Origin: SSC4 sp964443225
GTDB taxonomy: Bacteria > Chloroflexota > Anaerolineae > SSC4 > Amarolineaceae
Assembly (NCBI GenBank): GCA_964443225.1
Contig: CAYUCC010000019.1
Coordinates: 1 to 64,000 of the forward strand
Length of the DNA: 64,000 nucleotides
Direction of reading: 5' to 3'
Made by a program: the position numbers and the translations under genes. The notes under the pieces were generated by a model that had not been told where the DNA came from, searched no databases, and was given only the letters and a program-made list of their open reading frames with translations. Positions 16,705-25,567 of this stretch are shown one piece after another (within the stretch, counting starts at the first letter, position 1; every line of letters begins with the position of its first letter).

Positions 16705-17814
16705 TCAGCGTGTCACCAGGTTGCGTGCACGATCGGCGTAGCGTTCCTGTGCCAGCCTGACCAGGCGCGTCACCAGTTCTGGGTAGCTGATGCCGCTGGC
16801 TTCCCACAGCTTGGGATACATGCTGATCTGGGTAAAACCGGGCATCGTATTGACCTCGTTCAGGAACAGCCGATCGGTCACGCGTTCCAACAGAAAATCG
16901 ACACGGGCCAGGCCAGCGCCGTCCATCACCATGAAGGCGGTACGCGCCAGGCGCTGCGCCTCGGCAGTCAGCACCGCGCCAATCGGTGCCGGAATCAGCA
17001 GCTGTGACGTGTCGAGCAAATACTTGGCGTCATAATCGTAGAACTCGTTGCCCGGCACGATTTCACCGGGGATCGAGACGAGCGGGTCCTCGTTCCCCAA
17101 GACGCTCACTTCGATCTCACGTGCGTCGATGCCTTGTTCGACCACCAGCTTGCGGTCGAAACGGCTGGCTTCGTCGAGGGCCGCTGCGAGTCCGGCACGG
17201 TCACGCGCCTTGGAAATTCCGATGCTCGACCCCATGTTGGCCGGTTTGACAAACAGCGGATAGAGCAGACGCGCTTCGATTTCGTCCAGCACCGCATCAG
17301 GTTCGTGTGCCCAGCGCCGCCGCGAGACCGCCCAGTACGGGAGCTGCGGAAGGCCGTGGGCGGCAAAAATCGCCTTGGACTGCAGTTTGTCCATACCGAT
17401 CGCCGAGGCCGTCACGCCGCACCCCACGTAGGGTATGTCGACCAGTTCGAGCAGCCCCTGCACCGTGCCATCTTCACCCATCGGCCCATGCAGCACGGGG
17501 AAGATCACGTCTGCAGCGGGCAGAATGTGGCCCAACGGCACCGGCTCAACGGCGCTGGCATCTTCATTGTTAATGTGCCCGGCCCCCTCGACCCCACTTG
17601 CCGTGAGGGGGCTTGCGTACTCACCGCCGGTCAGCACACGCATGGGGTCGCCACCCCGTAACCAACGCCCCGCACGGTCGATCCCGATCGGCACCACGTC
17701 GAAACCCGACGCCTCCAGGGCCGCCATCACCGAACGGGCCGATACCAGTGAGACGTCGTGTTCGCTGGACCGACCGCCGAACAGTACGCCAATGCGCAGT
17801 TTTGCCTCAGGCAC
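16705..17814 (-). CDS. ddl: D-alanine--D-alanine ligase
   Basis: This ATP-grasp ligase makes the D-Ala-D-Ala dipeptide used by MurF. LRIGVLFGGRSSEHDVSL begins the protein, HGPMGEDGTVQGLLE is the conserved early motif, and FVKPANMGSSIGISKA and RVDFLLE with LNEVNTMPGFT near the C-terminus are ATP- and metal-binding segments. Length 369 aa is usual. It lies 3 bp after murB, probably co-translated. Confidence 0.96.
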   Translation of the reverse strand: MPEAKLRIGVLFGGRSSEHDVSLVSARSVMAALEASGFDVVPIGIDRAGRWLRGGDPMRVLTGGEYASPLTASGVEGAGHINNEDASAVEPVPLGHILPAADVIFPVLHGPMGEDGTVQGLLELVDIPYVGCGVTASAIGMDKLQSKAIFAAHGLPQLPYWAVSRRRWAHEPDAVLDEIEARLLYPLFVKPANMGSSIGISKARDRAGLAAALDEASRFDRKLVVEQGIDAREIEVSVLGNEDPLVSIPGEIVPGNEFYDYDAKYLLDTSQLLIPAPIGAVLTAEAQRLARTAFMVMDGAGLARVDFLLERVTDRLFLNEVNTMPGFTQISMYPKLWEASGISYPELVTRLVRLAQERYADRARNLVTR

Positions 17815-17817
17815 GGG

Positions 17818-18789
17818 TTACTCCTCGAACTCGCCCACGAACAGGATCTCCGGCTCCAGCGTGACACCGAACTGCGCCGCAATCGTGTCTTGGGCCAGGC
17901 GGACAGCTGCGACTACGTCACGGGCCCGTGCCCCACCCAGGTTGACCAGGAAATTGGCATGGATTGGGCTAAACTGGACCTGCCCGACCTGGGTTCCTTT
18001 CAATCCCGCCGCTTCGATGAGGCGCCCGGCAAAGTCGCCGGCCGGGTTGCGAAACATCGAACCGGCACTGGCCTCGGTGGGCTGCGTGGCCCGTCGATGG
18101 GCCAAAAATCGTGCCGCCCGTTCGTCGAGTTCGGCGCGTGCCACACGCAGCAGTCGAAATACGGCGATCAGCACCACCGCCCCCGCCGCCTGGTCATCCT
18201 CCGGATACTTCAAGCGGCTGCGCCGGTAGGCGTAGGAAAAGTCGGCTTGCTGCCACGTGGTGACGCTGCCCAGACCGTCCAACACCTCCGCCTGCCACAG
18301 ATTGTCGGCGATACTGCCGCCGTGGGCGCCGGCATTGCCAACCACAGCACCGCCTACGGTACCGGGCACACTGACGGCCCATTCCAGACCGGCCAACCCT
18401 TCACGCACAGCGGTGCGTGCCAACCCGGCCAGGAGCGTCCCCGATTCGGCCGAGAGCAAAACAGGATCGCCCACCTCACCCGCTTCGTGTACCGCGACCT
18501 GGCGGCAGCGGTTTACGATGACCAAACCCCGAAATCCGCCATCCCCCACCAGGACGTTGCTGCCACCGCCCAACAGCAAGTAGGGAAATTCGCAGGTCCG
18601 CGCCAGCCCGACTAAACGAACCAGGTCATCGACACGCTCGACGCTGATCAGCAGATCAGCCGGACCACCAATCTTGAAGGATGTCAATGGGGCCAAGGGC
18701 ACGTGCTGGTCGATGATGAATCCGGCCGCCCGCGCCGCTTCAGCGAACTGTGTCGCGGTCGCGATTTTTGCATGTGGTACAAAAGACAT
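17818..18789 (-). CDS. murB: UDP-N-acetylenolpyruvoylglucosamine reductase MurB
   Basis: MurB reduces UDP-GlcNAc-enolpyruvate to UDP-MurNAc with NADPH and FAD. TSFKIGGPADLLI (37-49) and LLLGGGSNVLVGDGGFRG are FAD-binding segments. SVPGTVGGAVVGNAGAHGG and ASAGSMFRNPAG give the catalytic serine region. MSFVPHAK at 18789 is the family-like start; a -10 box abuts it, so a start slightly downstream is also possible. It is separated from murC by 221 bp that contain a hairpin element and its own promoter-like region. Confidence 0.93.
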   Translation of the reverse strand: MSFVPHAKIATATQFAEAARAAGFIIDQHVPLAPLTSFKIGGPADLLISVERVDDLVRLVGLARTCEFPYLLLGGGSNVLVGDGGFRGLVIVNRCRQVAVHEAGEVGDPVLLSAESGTLLAGLARTAVREGLAGLEWAVSVPGTVGGAVVGNAGAHGGSIADNLWQAEVLDGLGSVTTWQQADFSYAYRRSRLKYPEDDQAAGAVVLIAVFRLLRVARAELDERAARFLAHRRATQPTEASAGSMFRNPAGDFAGRLIEAAGLKGTQVGQVQFSPIHANFLVNLGGARARDVVAAVRLAQDTIAAQFGVTLEPEILFVGEFEE

Positions 18790-18825
18790 TATACCGTAGT
18801 CCGTCCAATTTGTGCAAATTGCACA
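18788..18825 (-). promoter_or_regulatory. Promoter-like sequence overlapping a 15-bp palindrome, murB
   Basis: TGTGCAAATTGCACA (18811-18825) is a perfect 7-1-7 palindrome. It contains a minus-strand -35-like TTGCAC (18817-18812), followed after 18 bp by TATAAT (18793-18788). The palindrome could be a repressor operator. The -10 runs directly into the ATG of murB, which would give a leaderless or downstream-starting message. Confidence 0.5.
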
Positions 18826-18966
18826 GGCGCTGTCAAAGAAAGCACATATGTTCGATTCGTATACCCGGTCGTCCGGACCTGTCACGTGTCGGATAGTCCG
18901 CAGCCTCTGCGGTAGTCCCAATCGTGTGCTCTCGTGCGGGTCCGAACGTGTGACTATGCGCAACCA

Positions 18967-19046
18967 AGGGCTGGTAAAGGAATAACTTCCAGCAAAATGG
19001 CTGGAATTCGTCACAAATCATGGGAAGTTATTCTTTTATCAGCCCT
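18967..19046 (+). repeat. 80-bp hairpin element, copy B, overlapping murC
   Basis: The left arm AGGGCTGGTAAAGGAATA pairs with TATTCTTTTATCAGCCCT; the outer bases differ from copy A on both sides but still pair (with two wobble or mismatch positions). The core is a diverged form of the family core. The first 36 bases of the element on the minus strand form the last codons and the TGA of murC. Confidence 0.9.
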
Positions 19047-20492
19047 AAGCGCATCGAGCAGCTGCTCCCCGATCCGATCACCATCACCGGCGCCCAACGT
19101 GATGAGCACGTCACCCCGCTGCAGGTGCGTGGTCAAAACCATCACCGCAGTCCTCGCATCGGCAACGTACCGTGCATCGTCATGCACCAGCGCCGCGGCC
19201 AACGCCTCTCCGTTGACGCCAGGAATTGCGGCATCGCGTGCGGCGTAGATCGGCGTCACCAGCACGTGCTGCGCATCCCCAAAGGCGCGGGTAAAATCGT
19301 CCCACAGTGCCTGCGTGCGCTGGTACGTGTGGGGTTGAAAAACGACCCACACGGTCCGCATCGGCCACTGCGCACGCGCCGCCGCCAACGTGGTCCGAAT
19401 TTCGGTGGGGTGATGGGCGTAATCGTCGTAGACGCACACGCCCGCTGCTTCCCCCTTGAATTCGAACCGCCGCGCGGCCCCCCGGTAATCGGCAAGAATG
19501 GGCAGTGCCAGGGTAGGATCGATCCCGAGTTGGCCGACAGCCGCCACTGCAGCCAGTGCATTGCGCAGGTTGTGCAGTCCCGGCACGTGCAGCCGCAGTT
19601 GGCCCAGGTACTGCCCGCTGTACGACACCCGGGCGTCGCAGCCGCCAAATTCATTCAGCTGCACCGAATCGGCGTGAAAATCCGCCGCCTCGTCCAGTCC
19701 ATAGGTCAACACGCTGCCGCCCCGCCCACGGCGCCAATCCGCCAGGGCACGGGCACCGGCATCATCATGGCACGCCACCAGCCAGCCGTCCGGACGAATT
19801 TGCGCAGCGAATGCCTGGAACGCCGCATCAAAGCTGGCCGGCGTTGGGAAGCAGTCGGGATGATCCCACTCGACATTCGTGACGACTGCCACCTGCGGGT
19901 GGAGCCCAAGGAACATGTGATCGTACTCGTCCGCTTCGATGACGAACAACCGGCCCGCGCCGGCCGCCGCACTTCGCCCAAGCGCCCGCACCTGGCTGCC
20001 GACGATGTACCCCGGCTGGTGACCCAGGGCTTCGAGTACCGATGCGATCATGCCGGTCGTCGTGGTTTTGCCATGGGTGCCGGCTACGGCGATCAGGGTA
20101 AAATTGTGCAGCAGTGCACCCAGAAACGCTGCCCGTTTGACTATAGGAAGGTGGCGTGCGGTCGCGGTTACGACCTCGATGTTGTCGGGGGCGATGGCCG
20201 ACGAAACCAGCACCAGGTCGGCACCTTCGACGTTTTCAGCCTGATGGCCAATCGCGACGTCGATCCCTGCGGCTTGCAGTGCCTCTGTAACCGGGCCGGC
20301 GCGCTGGTCGGAACCCGACACGGTGTACCCCTGCTCGTGCAGCACCCAGGCAATGGCCGACAACCCGGCGCCGCCAATGCCCACCAGGTGAATCCGTACC
20401 TGATGCCGCTGCGTCGACGGCCCGCCAGGAACCTGGTGCAGAACAGCCTCCACCGTGCCCCCGTCCGCCGTGCTCAAACCAACATCACCCAT
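19011..20492 (-). CDS. murC: UDP-N-acetylmuramate--L-alanine ligase MurC
   Basis: MurC adds the first amino acid to UDP-MurNAc. HLVGIGGAGLSAIAWVLHEQG is the N-terminal Rossmann part, AGTHGKTTTTGM (137-148) the ATP-binding loop, FVIEADEYDHMFL and CVYDDYAHHPTEI the metal and substrate motifs. The length is 493 aa, slightly long: an N-terminal extension of about 30 residues and the C-terminal RADKRITSHDL, which is encoded by hairpin element copy B along with the stop codon. Confidence 0.95.
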   Translation of the reverse strand: MGDVGLSTADGGTVEAVLHQVPGGPSTQRHQVRIHLVGIGGAGLSAIAWVLHEQGYTVSGSDQRAGPVTEALQAAGIDVAIGHQAENVEGADLVLVSSAIAPDNIEVVTATARHLPIVKRAAFLGALLHNFTLIAVAGTHGKTTTTGMIASVLEALGHQPGYIVGSQVRALGRSAAAGAGRLFVIEADEYDHMFLGLHPQVAVVTNVEWDHPDCFPTPASFDAAFQAFAAQIRPDGWLVACHDDAGARALADWRRGRGGSVLTYGLDEAADFHADSVQLNEFGGCDARVSYSGQYLGQLRLHVPGLHNLRNALAAVAAVGQLGIDPTLALPILADYRGAARRFEFKGEAAGVCVYDDYAHHPTEIRTTLAAARAQWPMRTVWVVFQPHTYQRTQALWDDFTRAFGDAQHVLVTPIYAARDAAIPGVNGEALAAALVHDDARYVADARTAVMVLTTHLQRGDVLITLGAGDGDRIGEQLLDALRADKRITSHDL

Positions 20493-20526
20493 CCCCCCAC
20501 CACCGCCTCACAATCTCGAATCCTGC

Positions 20527-20560
20527 CACCCCAACCCCCAACCCCCAACCCCTGATCCCA
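20527..20560. repeat. Heptanucleotide repeat (CCCCAAC)n
   Basis: Three exact CCCCAAC-type units followed by degenerate ones lie in the gap between murC and the next membrane-protein gene. The reverse complement of the same unit occurs twice at 37704-37721. Confidence 0.8.
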
Positions 20561-20564
20561 ACCC

Positions 20565-21089
20565 TCACCGCCGCACCCGCAGGATGATCAACAAGGCCAG
20601 CCACAGGATGAGCACGGTCGAGGGCCAGGTCGGCGGCAGATACGCCTGCACCGCCTCCGCAAAGGGGCTGAGATTGTCCGTAACAATGAAATCGAGTGGA
20701 TAATCGTATTTTGCCAGGTAGTACCACAGCGTACCCGCGACCAGAATCCCGTTGACGCCGCCAAAGAACGCGTTGAGTGTGAGGCCGGAACAACCAGTGG
20801 GCGGTACGCCCGGATACTGGAGCGTAACCCCGGCGTAACCGGCTACGGTGATCGCAATGAACAACCCCTGGAAGATCAGCATCGTCAGCAATTGGGCGGT
20901 CTGCTCCGAGGCAAATCGATCGATCAGCGAATACAGCGCGGCCTCGGCCTGACTGCCAAAGAGACTAATCAACAGCAATGCCACCAGGATCACGATCGTG
21001 GATCCCAACTCCTTGTCGTATCCACGCGCAATCCCGATGAACACAAACATTACAACAACAGCGATCCAGAGTACCTCGATTGGTCCCAC
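20565..21089 (-). CDS. CvpA-like membrane protein
   Basis: This 174-residue protein has four hydrophobic helices (IEVLWIAVVVMFVFIGIARG, IVILVALLLISLF, LLTMLIFQGLFIAITVAGYAG and VLILWLALLIIL). The topology and the GYDKELGSTIVILVALLL turn are like the CvpA family. No function can be given. It lies between murC and a second membrane protein of similar design, both inside the dcw cluster. Confidence 0.65.
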   Translation of the reverse strand: MGPIEVLWIAVVVMFVFIGIARGYDKELGSTIVILVALLLISLFGSQAEAALYSLIDRFASEQTAQLLTMLIFQGLFIAITVAGYAGVTLQYPGVPPTGCSGLTLNAFFGGVNGILVAGTLWYYLAKYDYPLDFIVTDNLSPFAEAVQAYLPPTWPSTVLILWLALLIILRVRR

Positions 21090-21093
21090 AATC

Positions 21094-21121
21094 TAAAATC
21101 CAAAATCCAAAATCCAAAATC
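21094..21121. repeat. Heptanucleotide repeat (CCAAAAT)4
   Basis: Four tandem CCAAAAT units (the first altered) fill the 35-bp gap between the two CvpA-like genes. The same unit recurs at 52499-52530, 53180-53240 and 58305-58356. Confidence 0.9.
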
Positions 21122-21124
21122 GTC

Positions 21125-21757
21125 TCATCTTCGTCGCAGCTCGCGCACGGCCTGGATGGTAATCAACGCCACCAGGAAGAAGATGATGAGCGTCAAGGTG
21201 GATGGCGCCAGGCTGAGGCCCAGGCTCGACATCATCTGCTCGAACGCCTGCACACCCCGCTGTGCCAGCTGGCGGTTCTCCAATACGATCGATGGTGCCG
21301 GCAGGCCATTGGGAATATACGGAAAAAGCGTCATGCCCAGGATGTAAGCGTTGACCAGGCCAAACAGCGCACCCGTGATCGACGGCGAGCTCCTGGCCTT
21401 GAGTCGCGGCGAGGTCGCCGTGAAGTAGTAGGTGAAAAATACACCGATCAGATAAATCAGGAAGAGGGCCAGTTCCTGCCGGTCCGGTGCAATCACATAA
21501 TAACTTTCCAGCGATTCGGCGGTCGCCGTGCCACGCTGAAAGATATATTCCTGCAGCAGGCGCCCAATTTCGTTGATGATGTTGATCAGCGCGTACCCCA
21601 GCTTGAACTGGGTCGAAAATGCCGTCAGACCCAGGAAGATCAGTGAGAACATCGTGATGATCTCGCGCAGGCCACCGCGGCGGTAACCAAGAAACGCCGC
21701 CACGACGCCGAGAAATATGAAAACAAAACCGGTATACAGTGGATTCTGCGCTGTCAC
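21125..21757 (-). CDS. CvpA-like membrane protein, second copy
   Basis: A 210-residue polytopic protein starting GTG 21757, overlapping the murG stop by GTGA. The first helix FVFIFLGVVAAFLGYRRGGLREII with an RGGLRE turn is the most CvpA-like feature. Further helices are at about 100-118 (ALFLIYLIGVFFTYYF), 135-155 and 190-205. It resembles its neighbour in length and topology but not closely in sequence. The pair occupies a place in dcw clusters where no such gene is expected. Confidence 0.65.
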   Translation of the reverse strand: MTAQNPLYTGFVFIFLGVVAAFLGYRRGGLREIITMFSLIFLGLTAFSTQFKLGYALINIINEIGRLLQEYIFQRGTATAESLESYYVIAPDRQELALFLIYLIGVFFTYYFTATSPRLKARSSPSITGALFGLVNAYILGMTLFPYIPNGLPAPSIVLENRQLAQRGVQAFEQMMSSLGLSLAPSTLTLIIFFLVALITIQAVRELRRR

Positions 21758-22974
21758 GCCGCGTTCCTCACCAGCTGCCTGAGTTCTGCTGCAATCGCCT
21801 GGGCCGCCCCAGGCCGTGCCAGTTGTCGAGCGCCGGCCGCCAGACGGGCCAGGCGCTCGTCGTCGCCCAAAAGACCCAAAATCGTTGCCGTCAGTTGGCC
21901 GGCCAGTTCCTGATCGGCCAACTTGATCGCCGCGCCGCGGTGTACCAGAAAATCGGCATTCACGTCCTGGTGCTGCCCGGCGTAAGGATAGGGCACCAGG
22001 ATACTTGGCAGGCCCATCACCGGAAACTCGCCCAGGGTCGACGCCCCCGCCCGTGTCACCGCCAGGTCAGCGGCAGCCATCGCCTGGGGCATGTCATCGT
22101 GTAAGTAGGCTACGGCGTGATAGCGCGCCCGCAGCGTGGCCGGCAGACCGGCTGCCTGGCGCTGCACGGTGTCCCAATCGAGCGTGCCGCTGACGTGAAT
22201 GACCTGGCATACCGCCAGCAGTTGGGGCAGCGCCGCGCTGACGGCCTGGTTGATCGAGCGTGAACCACGACTGCCCCCAAAAACGAGCACGGTCCTGAGA
22301 CCCGCCTCCAGTCCAAAATGGGCCCGTGCCGCGGTACGGTTGGCCGCTGACGCCCCAAACTCCGCACGCACCGGGTAACCTGTGACGACCCCTTTGTCGC
22401 CAAACCAGGACAGTGCCTCGGGAAACGAAACCGCCACACGGGTAGCCAGGCGACTCAACACTCGGATCGCCATGCCCGGTTCCAGGTCTGGCAGGTAGAT
22501 CAGAATCGGCACGTGCGCGCGGCTGGCGGCCCATACCACCGGTGCGCACACATAGCCGCCCGTGGCAAAACAGACGTCGGGCCGGAAGGCGTCGATGATC
22601 TTCCCCGCCTGGCGTGCGCCGGTCCGCATGCGGGCCAGGTTACGCAGGGCGATCCATGGTGCCCGTCCGCGCAGCTGTCCGGTCTGGATGGCCTGGAATT
22701 CCAAACCCGCACGCGCGACCAGGTCGGCCTCCACGCCGCCCTCACTGCCGACGACCAGGAGTGCGTCGGCTGCTGGTGGCTGGCCGTCGGCTGCTGCTGC
22801 GACGCCCACTGGCGACGGGTCGTCCACCCGATCGCGGGAGGACGCGGGCGCGGTTGGTGGTCGAGCGCCGGACGACAGCGCTGCTGCGCCGGCGTGTTCC
22901 TGCAGGGCTTGCGCCACGGCTAGTGCTGGATAGACGTGCCCCCCCGTTCCACCGCCCGAAATCAAAACGCGCAT
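21754..22974 (-). CDS. murG: Undecaprenyl-PP-MurNAc-pentapeptide GlcNAc transferase MurG, with insert
   Basis: MurG converts lipid I to lipid II. MRVLISGGGTGGHVYPALA at the N-terminus, VVGSEGGVEADLVARAG, VFGGSRGSRSINQAV and the UDP-GlcNAc-binding TRAGASTLGEFPVMGLPSIL with YAGQHQDVNADFL are all present. About 42 residues rich in Ala, Pro and Ser (28-70) are inserted between the first helix and the second strand, where MurG normally has a short loop. The DNA of this insert also encodes the C-terminal tail of FtsW in another frame: the two genes overlap by 233 bp. ATG 22974 fits the family start. Confidence 0.93.
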   Translation of the reverse strand: MRVLISGGGTGGHVYPALAVAQALQEHAGAAALSSGARPPTAPASSRDRVDDPSPVGVAAAADGQPPAADALLVVGSEGGVEADLVARAGLEFQAIQTGQLRGRAPWIALRNLARMRTGARQAGKIIDAFRPDVCFATGGYVCAPVVWAASRAHVPILIYLPDLEPGMAIRVLSRLATRVAVSFPEALSWFGDKGVVTGYPVRAEFGASAANRTAARAHFGLEAGLRTVLVFGGSRGSRSINQAVSAALPQLLAVCQVIHVSGTLDWDTVQRQAAGLPATLRARYHAVAYLHDDMPQAMAAADLAVTRAGASTLGEFPVMGLPSILVPYPYAGQHQDVNADFLVHRGAAIKLADQELAGQLTATILGLLGDDERLARLAAGARQLARPGAAQAIAAELRQLVRNAA

Positions 22975-24103
22975 TCTGCGCTGCTCCTCGCCCATAACTG
23001 CGGGCTACGCTCATAAGAACCCCGACGGCGGCCAGACTTGACACCAGGGCCGAGCCGCCGTAGCTGATAAACGGCAGCGGGATTCCGGTGGGCGGCGCCA
23101 ATGCCGTGGCCACCGCCAGGTGAATCACGGCCTGGTATACCAACCAGATCGTAACACCAAACGCCAACAAGAATCCGAAATCATCGGGTGCCCGAATCGC
23201 GATGCGGAATCCACGAAAGACCAGGGCCAGAAAGAGTGCAATGACCAGCAGTGTGCCAGGCAATCCCAACTCTTCCCCAATCACGGAGATGATCCCGTCC
23301 GACCAAAGCAGTGGAATCCGCTCTTTGGTCGTACCACCGCCAATGCCGCGACCCAACGGCCCCCCACCGGTGAGCGCTTCACCGATGGCCCGAATCTGCT
23401 CGTTTTCCGCCTGGGCCGGATTGCCCACCGAGTCGGCCAGCTGCTGCCAACGGTCGCGCCCGTAGCCCGACTGCGTAATCAGCACCGCAAAGGTGATGAT
23501 GACAATGACGCCGCACAGCAGGACCTGTTTGAACGTGGCGCCGGCCATAAAAAACATCGTAATCGCCGTGGCGACGATCAGAATCGCCGTACTGAGATTG
23601 GGTTCGATCACGATCAACCCGGCCACGATACCCAACAGCACACCGAACGGCGCCAGACCGTACCACATGAGCTTGATCTTCTGACCCTTGGACGACAGCC
23701 AGGCCGCGGCATAGATGATCATAACCAGTTTTGCCATCTCGCTGGGCTGCACCGAGCCATCGAAAAAGGAGCGCGTCGAGCCAAAGAGCCGTTGGCCAAA
23801 AATCAACACCGCAATCAGCAGAACCAACACGATGGCCAGTAGCGGTACAGCCACGCGCTCCAACACGCGGTAGTTGAGCAGCGACATGACGATCATGGCG
23901 ACGATTCCCACCACGATCCATTGCAGCTGCTTCTGGACAAAAAAGGTCGCGGGCACGTCGAAACGATCGACCGCCTGTTGGTAACTGGCGCTGAACACCA
24001 TGATCAGCCCGATCACCAACAGGGTTGCGATGATCGCGATCAACCCGTAGTCCAGCGACGGTCGTTTTCCGTTTGATGTGGTCAGACGTAAACTGCGCGT
24101 CAT
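22742..24103 (-). CDS. ftsW: Lipid II polymerase FtsW, with long C-terminal tail
   Basis: This SEDS-family glycosyltransferase polymerises lipid II at the septum. Ten or so membrane helices are visible. SEDS hallmarks include VQPSEMAKLVMIIYAA, GNPAQAENEQIRAIGEALTG with GGPLGRGIGGG, IISVIGEELGLPG and PTGIPLPFISYGGSALV. The family usually ends soon after the last helix (SVARSYGRG). Here about 80 further residues rich in Arg, Ser and Thr follow, and most are encoded inside murG. The tail looks disordered and could simply be the consequence of a lost stop codon. Confidence 0.93.
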   Translation of the reverse strand: MTRSLRLTTSNGKRPSLDYGLIAIIATLLVIGLIMVFSASYQQAVDRFDVPATFFVQKQLQWIVVGIVAMIVMSLLNYRVLERVAVPLLAIVLVLLIAVLIFGQRLFGSTRSFFDGSVQPSEMAKLVMIIYAAAWLSSKGQKIKLMWYGLAPFGVLLGIVAGLIVIEPNLSTAILIVATAITMFFMAGATFKQVLLCGVIVIITFAVLITQSGYGRDRWQQLADSVGNPAQAENEQIRAIGEALTGGGPLGRGIGGGTTKERIPLLWSDGIISVIGEELGLPGTLLVIALFLALVFRGFRIAIRAPDDFGFLLAFGVTIWLVYQAVIHLAVATALAPPTGIPLPFISYGGSALVSSLAAVGVLMSVARSYGRGAAQNARFDFGRWNGGARLSSTSRGASPAGTRRRSSAVVRRSTTNRARVLPRSGGRPVASGRRSSSRRPATSSRRTPGRRQ

Positions 24104-24120
24104 GCTCTACATCCGATCTG

Positions 24121-25566
24121 CTACAGCGCGTTCACCAAGGCCCTAAAATGCTCTCCACGAGCCGCAAAGTCGCGGTACCTATCGTAACTGGTGCCACCCG
24201 GTGACAACAACACCACGTCGCCGGGTCGAGCCAGGCGAGCTGCCAGCGTGACGGCGGGTGCCAGGTCACCACCGTGATGTACCGGAGGTGCCTGCCCCGC
24301 CGCATCGGGATGATCGGCAGCATATTCGGCCAGCTCTCGCTCGATCAAGGCCGCGGCTTCGCCAAACGTAATCACGTGGCGCACACGGCGTCGAATCGCC
24401 ATTGCCAACGGTTCCCACGGCAGGTGTTTGTCACGCCCGCCGGCCAGCAGGATGATCGGCTCCTCGAACGAATCCAACGCCGCCAGGGCCCGCTCCGGCG
24501 TGGTGGCAATCGAATCGTTGTACCAGCCGACACCACGATGGTGACGTACGAGCTCCAGCCGGTGCGCTACACCGCTAAATGTCGTTGCGACCTCGCGCAT
24601 CGCCTCGACGCTGGCGCCCGCCGCACCACTCAGACAACACGCGGCCAGGATGTTGCTGAGGTTGTGCCGGCCACGCAGCCGCACTTCACCAACCCGGCAG
24701 ACGAGTGTCTCCGCCCCATCTGGATTCCGCACCAGCAGCCGGTCCTGGTTGAGATACGCACCGGCGGGCGGTACCGCTACCAGACTAAAACCCAGGGTAC
24801 ACACACCACGAGCCGTCGATTGAGCTCTTACCTCGTCCCACCAGGCATGCGTGATGGCGTTGTCGAGCCCGAACACGGCGGTGTCACCCGCCTTCTGATG
24901 TTCGAACAAACGGTGTTTGGCCGCCGCATAGGCTTCCATCGACGGGTGGCGGTCCAGGTGATTGGGTGTCACGTTCAACACACCCGCCACCTGCGGGCTT
25001 ACCGGTGCATCCAGACACAGCGTTTCATCGAACAGTTCCAGCTGAAAACTGGATAATTCCAGCACCACGCGGTCGCCCGCCGTTATCTCGTGCAAACGGT
25101 CGATGAGCGGCGTGCCGATGTTACCGCCCACCCAGGTCGGCAGCCCGCTGGCCTTGACCATCTCACCCACCAGCGTGGTGGTGGTCGTTTTGCCGCTCGA
25201 CCCGGTAATACCCACGGTCACTGCCGGACAACGCTGCAGCGTCAGCAGTGAATCGTTGCTCAGAGCAATCCCACGCGCCTGTGCTGCCTGCACGACCGGC
25301 AGGTCGGGTGGTACACCGCCGCTCAAACAGAGCAGATCGGTCCCGTCGAGCAGCGACAACGGATGCCCGCCCAACACCAGCTGTACTGGCAGATCGGCCA
25401 CCACCGCCAGCGCGGCGGTCAGTGACTCGGCGGGCTGCGTATCACTCAAGATGACCTGGGCGCCGGCCTGCACCAGGTAACGTGCCAGGGCAGTACCCTG
25501 TCGCGCCAGACCCAAAATGACGACGCAGCGGTCGGACAAATCGCTCAGCCTGGGCATCGGGTCCAT
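24121..25566 (-). CDS. murD: UDP-N-acetylmuramoylalanine--D-glutamate ligase MurD
   Basis: MurD adds D-glutamate to UDP-MurNAc-L-Ala. Evidence is the N-terminal CVVILGLARQGTALARYL, the P-loop ITGSSGKTTTTT (120-131), VLELSSFQLE, NVTPNHLDRH and YNDSIATTPERALAALDSF. ATG 25566 begins one base after the stop of the upstream gene. Its length (481 aa) is normal. It ends 18 bp before ftsW. Confidence 0.95.
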   Translation of the reverse strand: MDPMPRLSDLSDRCVVILGLARQGTALARYLVQAGAQVILSDTQPAESLTAALAVVADLPVQLVLGGHPLSLLDGTDLLCLSGGVPPDLPVVQAAQARGIALSNDSLLTLQRCPAVTVGITGSSGKTTTTTLVGEMVKASGLPTWVGGNIGTPLIDRLHEITAGDRVVLELSSFQLELFDETLCLDAPVSPQVAGVLNVTPNHLDRHPSMEAYAAAKHRLFEHQKAGDTAVFGLDNAITHAWWDEVRAQSTARGVCTLGFSLVAVPPAGAYLNQDRLLVRNPDGAETLVCRVGEVRLRGRHNLSNILAACCLSGAAGASVEAMREVATTFSGVAHRLELVRHHRGVGWYNDSIATTPERALAALDSFEEPIILLAGGRDKHLPWEPLAMAIRRRVRHVITFGEAAALIERELAEYAADHPDAAGQAPPVHHGGDLAPAVTLAARLARPGDVVLLSPGGTSYDRYRDFAARGEHFRALVNAL

Positions 25567-25567
25567 G

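Noticed and set aside
19020..20555. 511-codon plus-strand frame opposite murC
   Set aside because: Antisense to a clearly identified Mur ligase and with biased composition; no family features.
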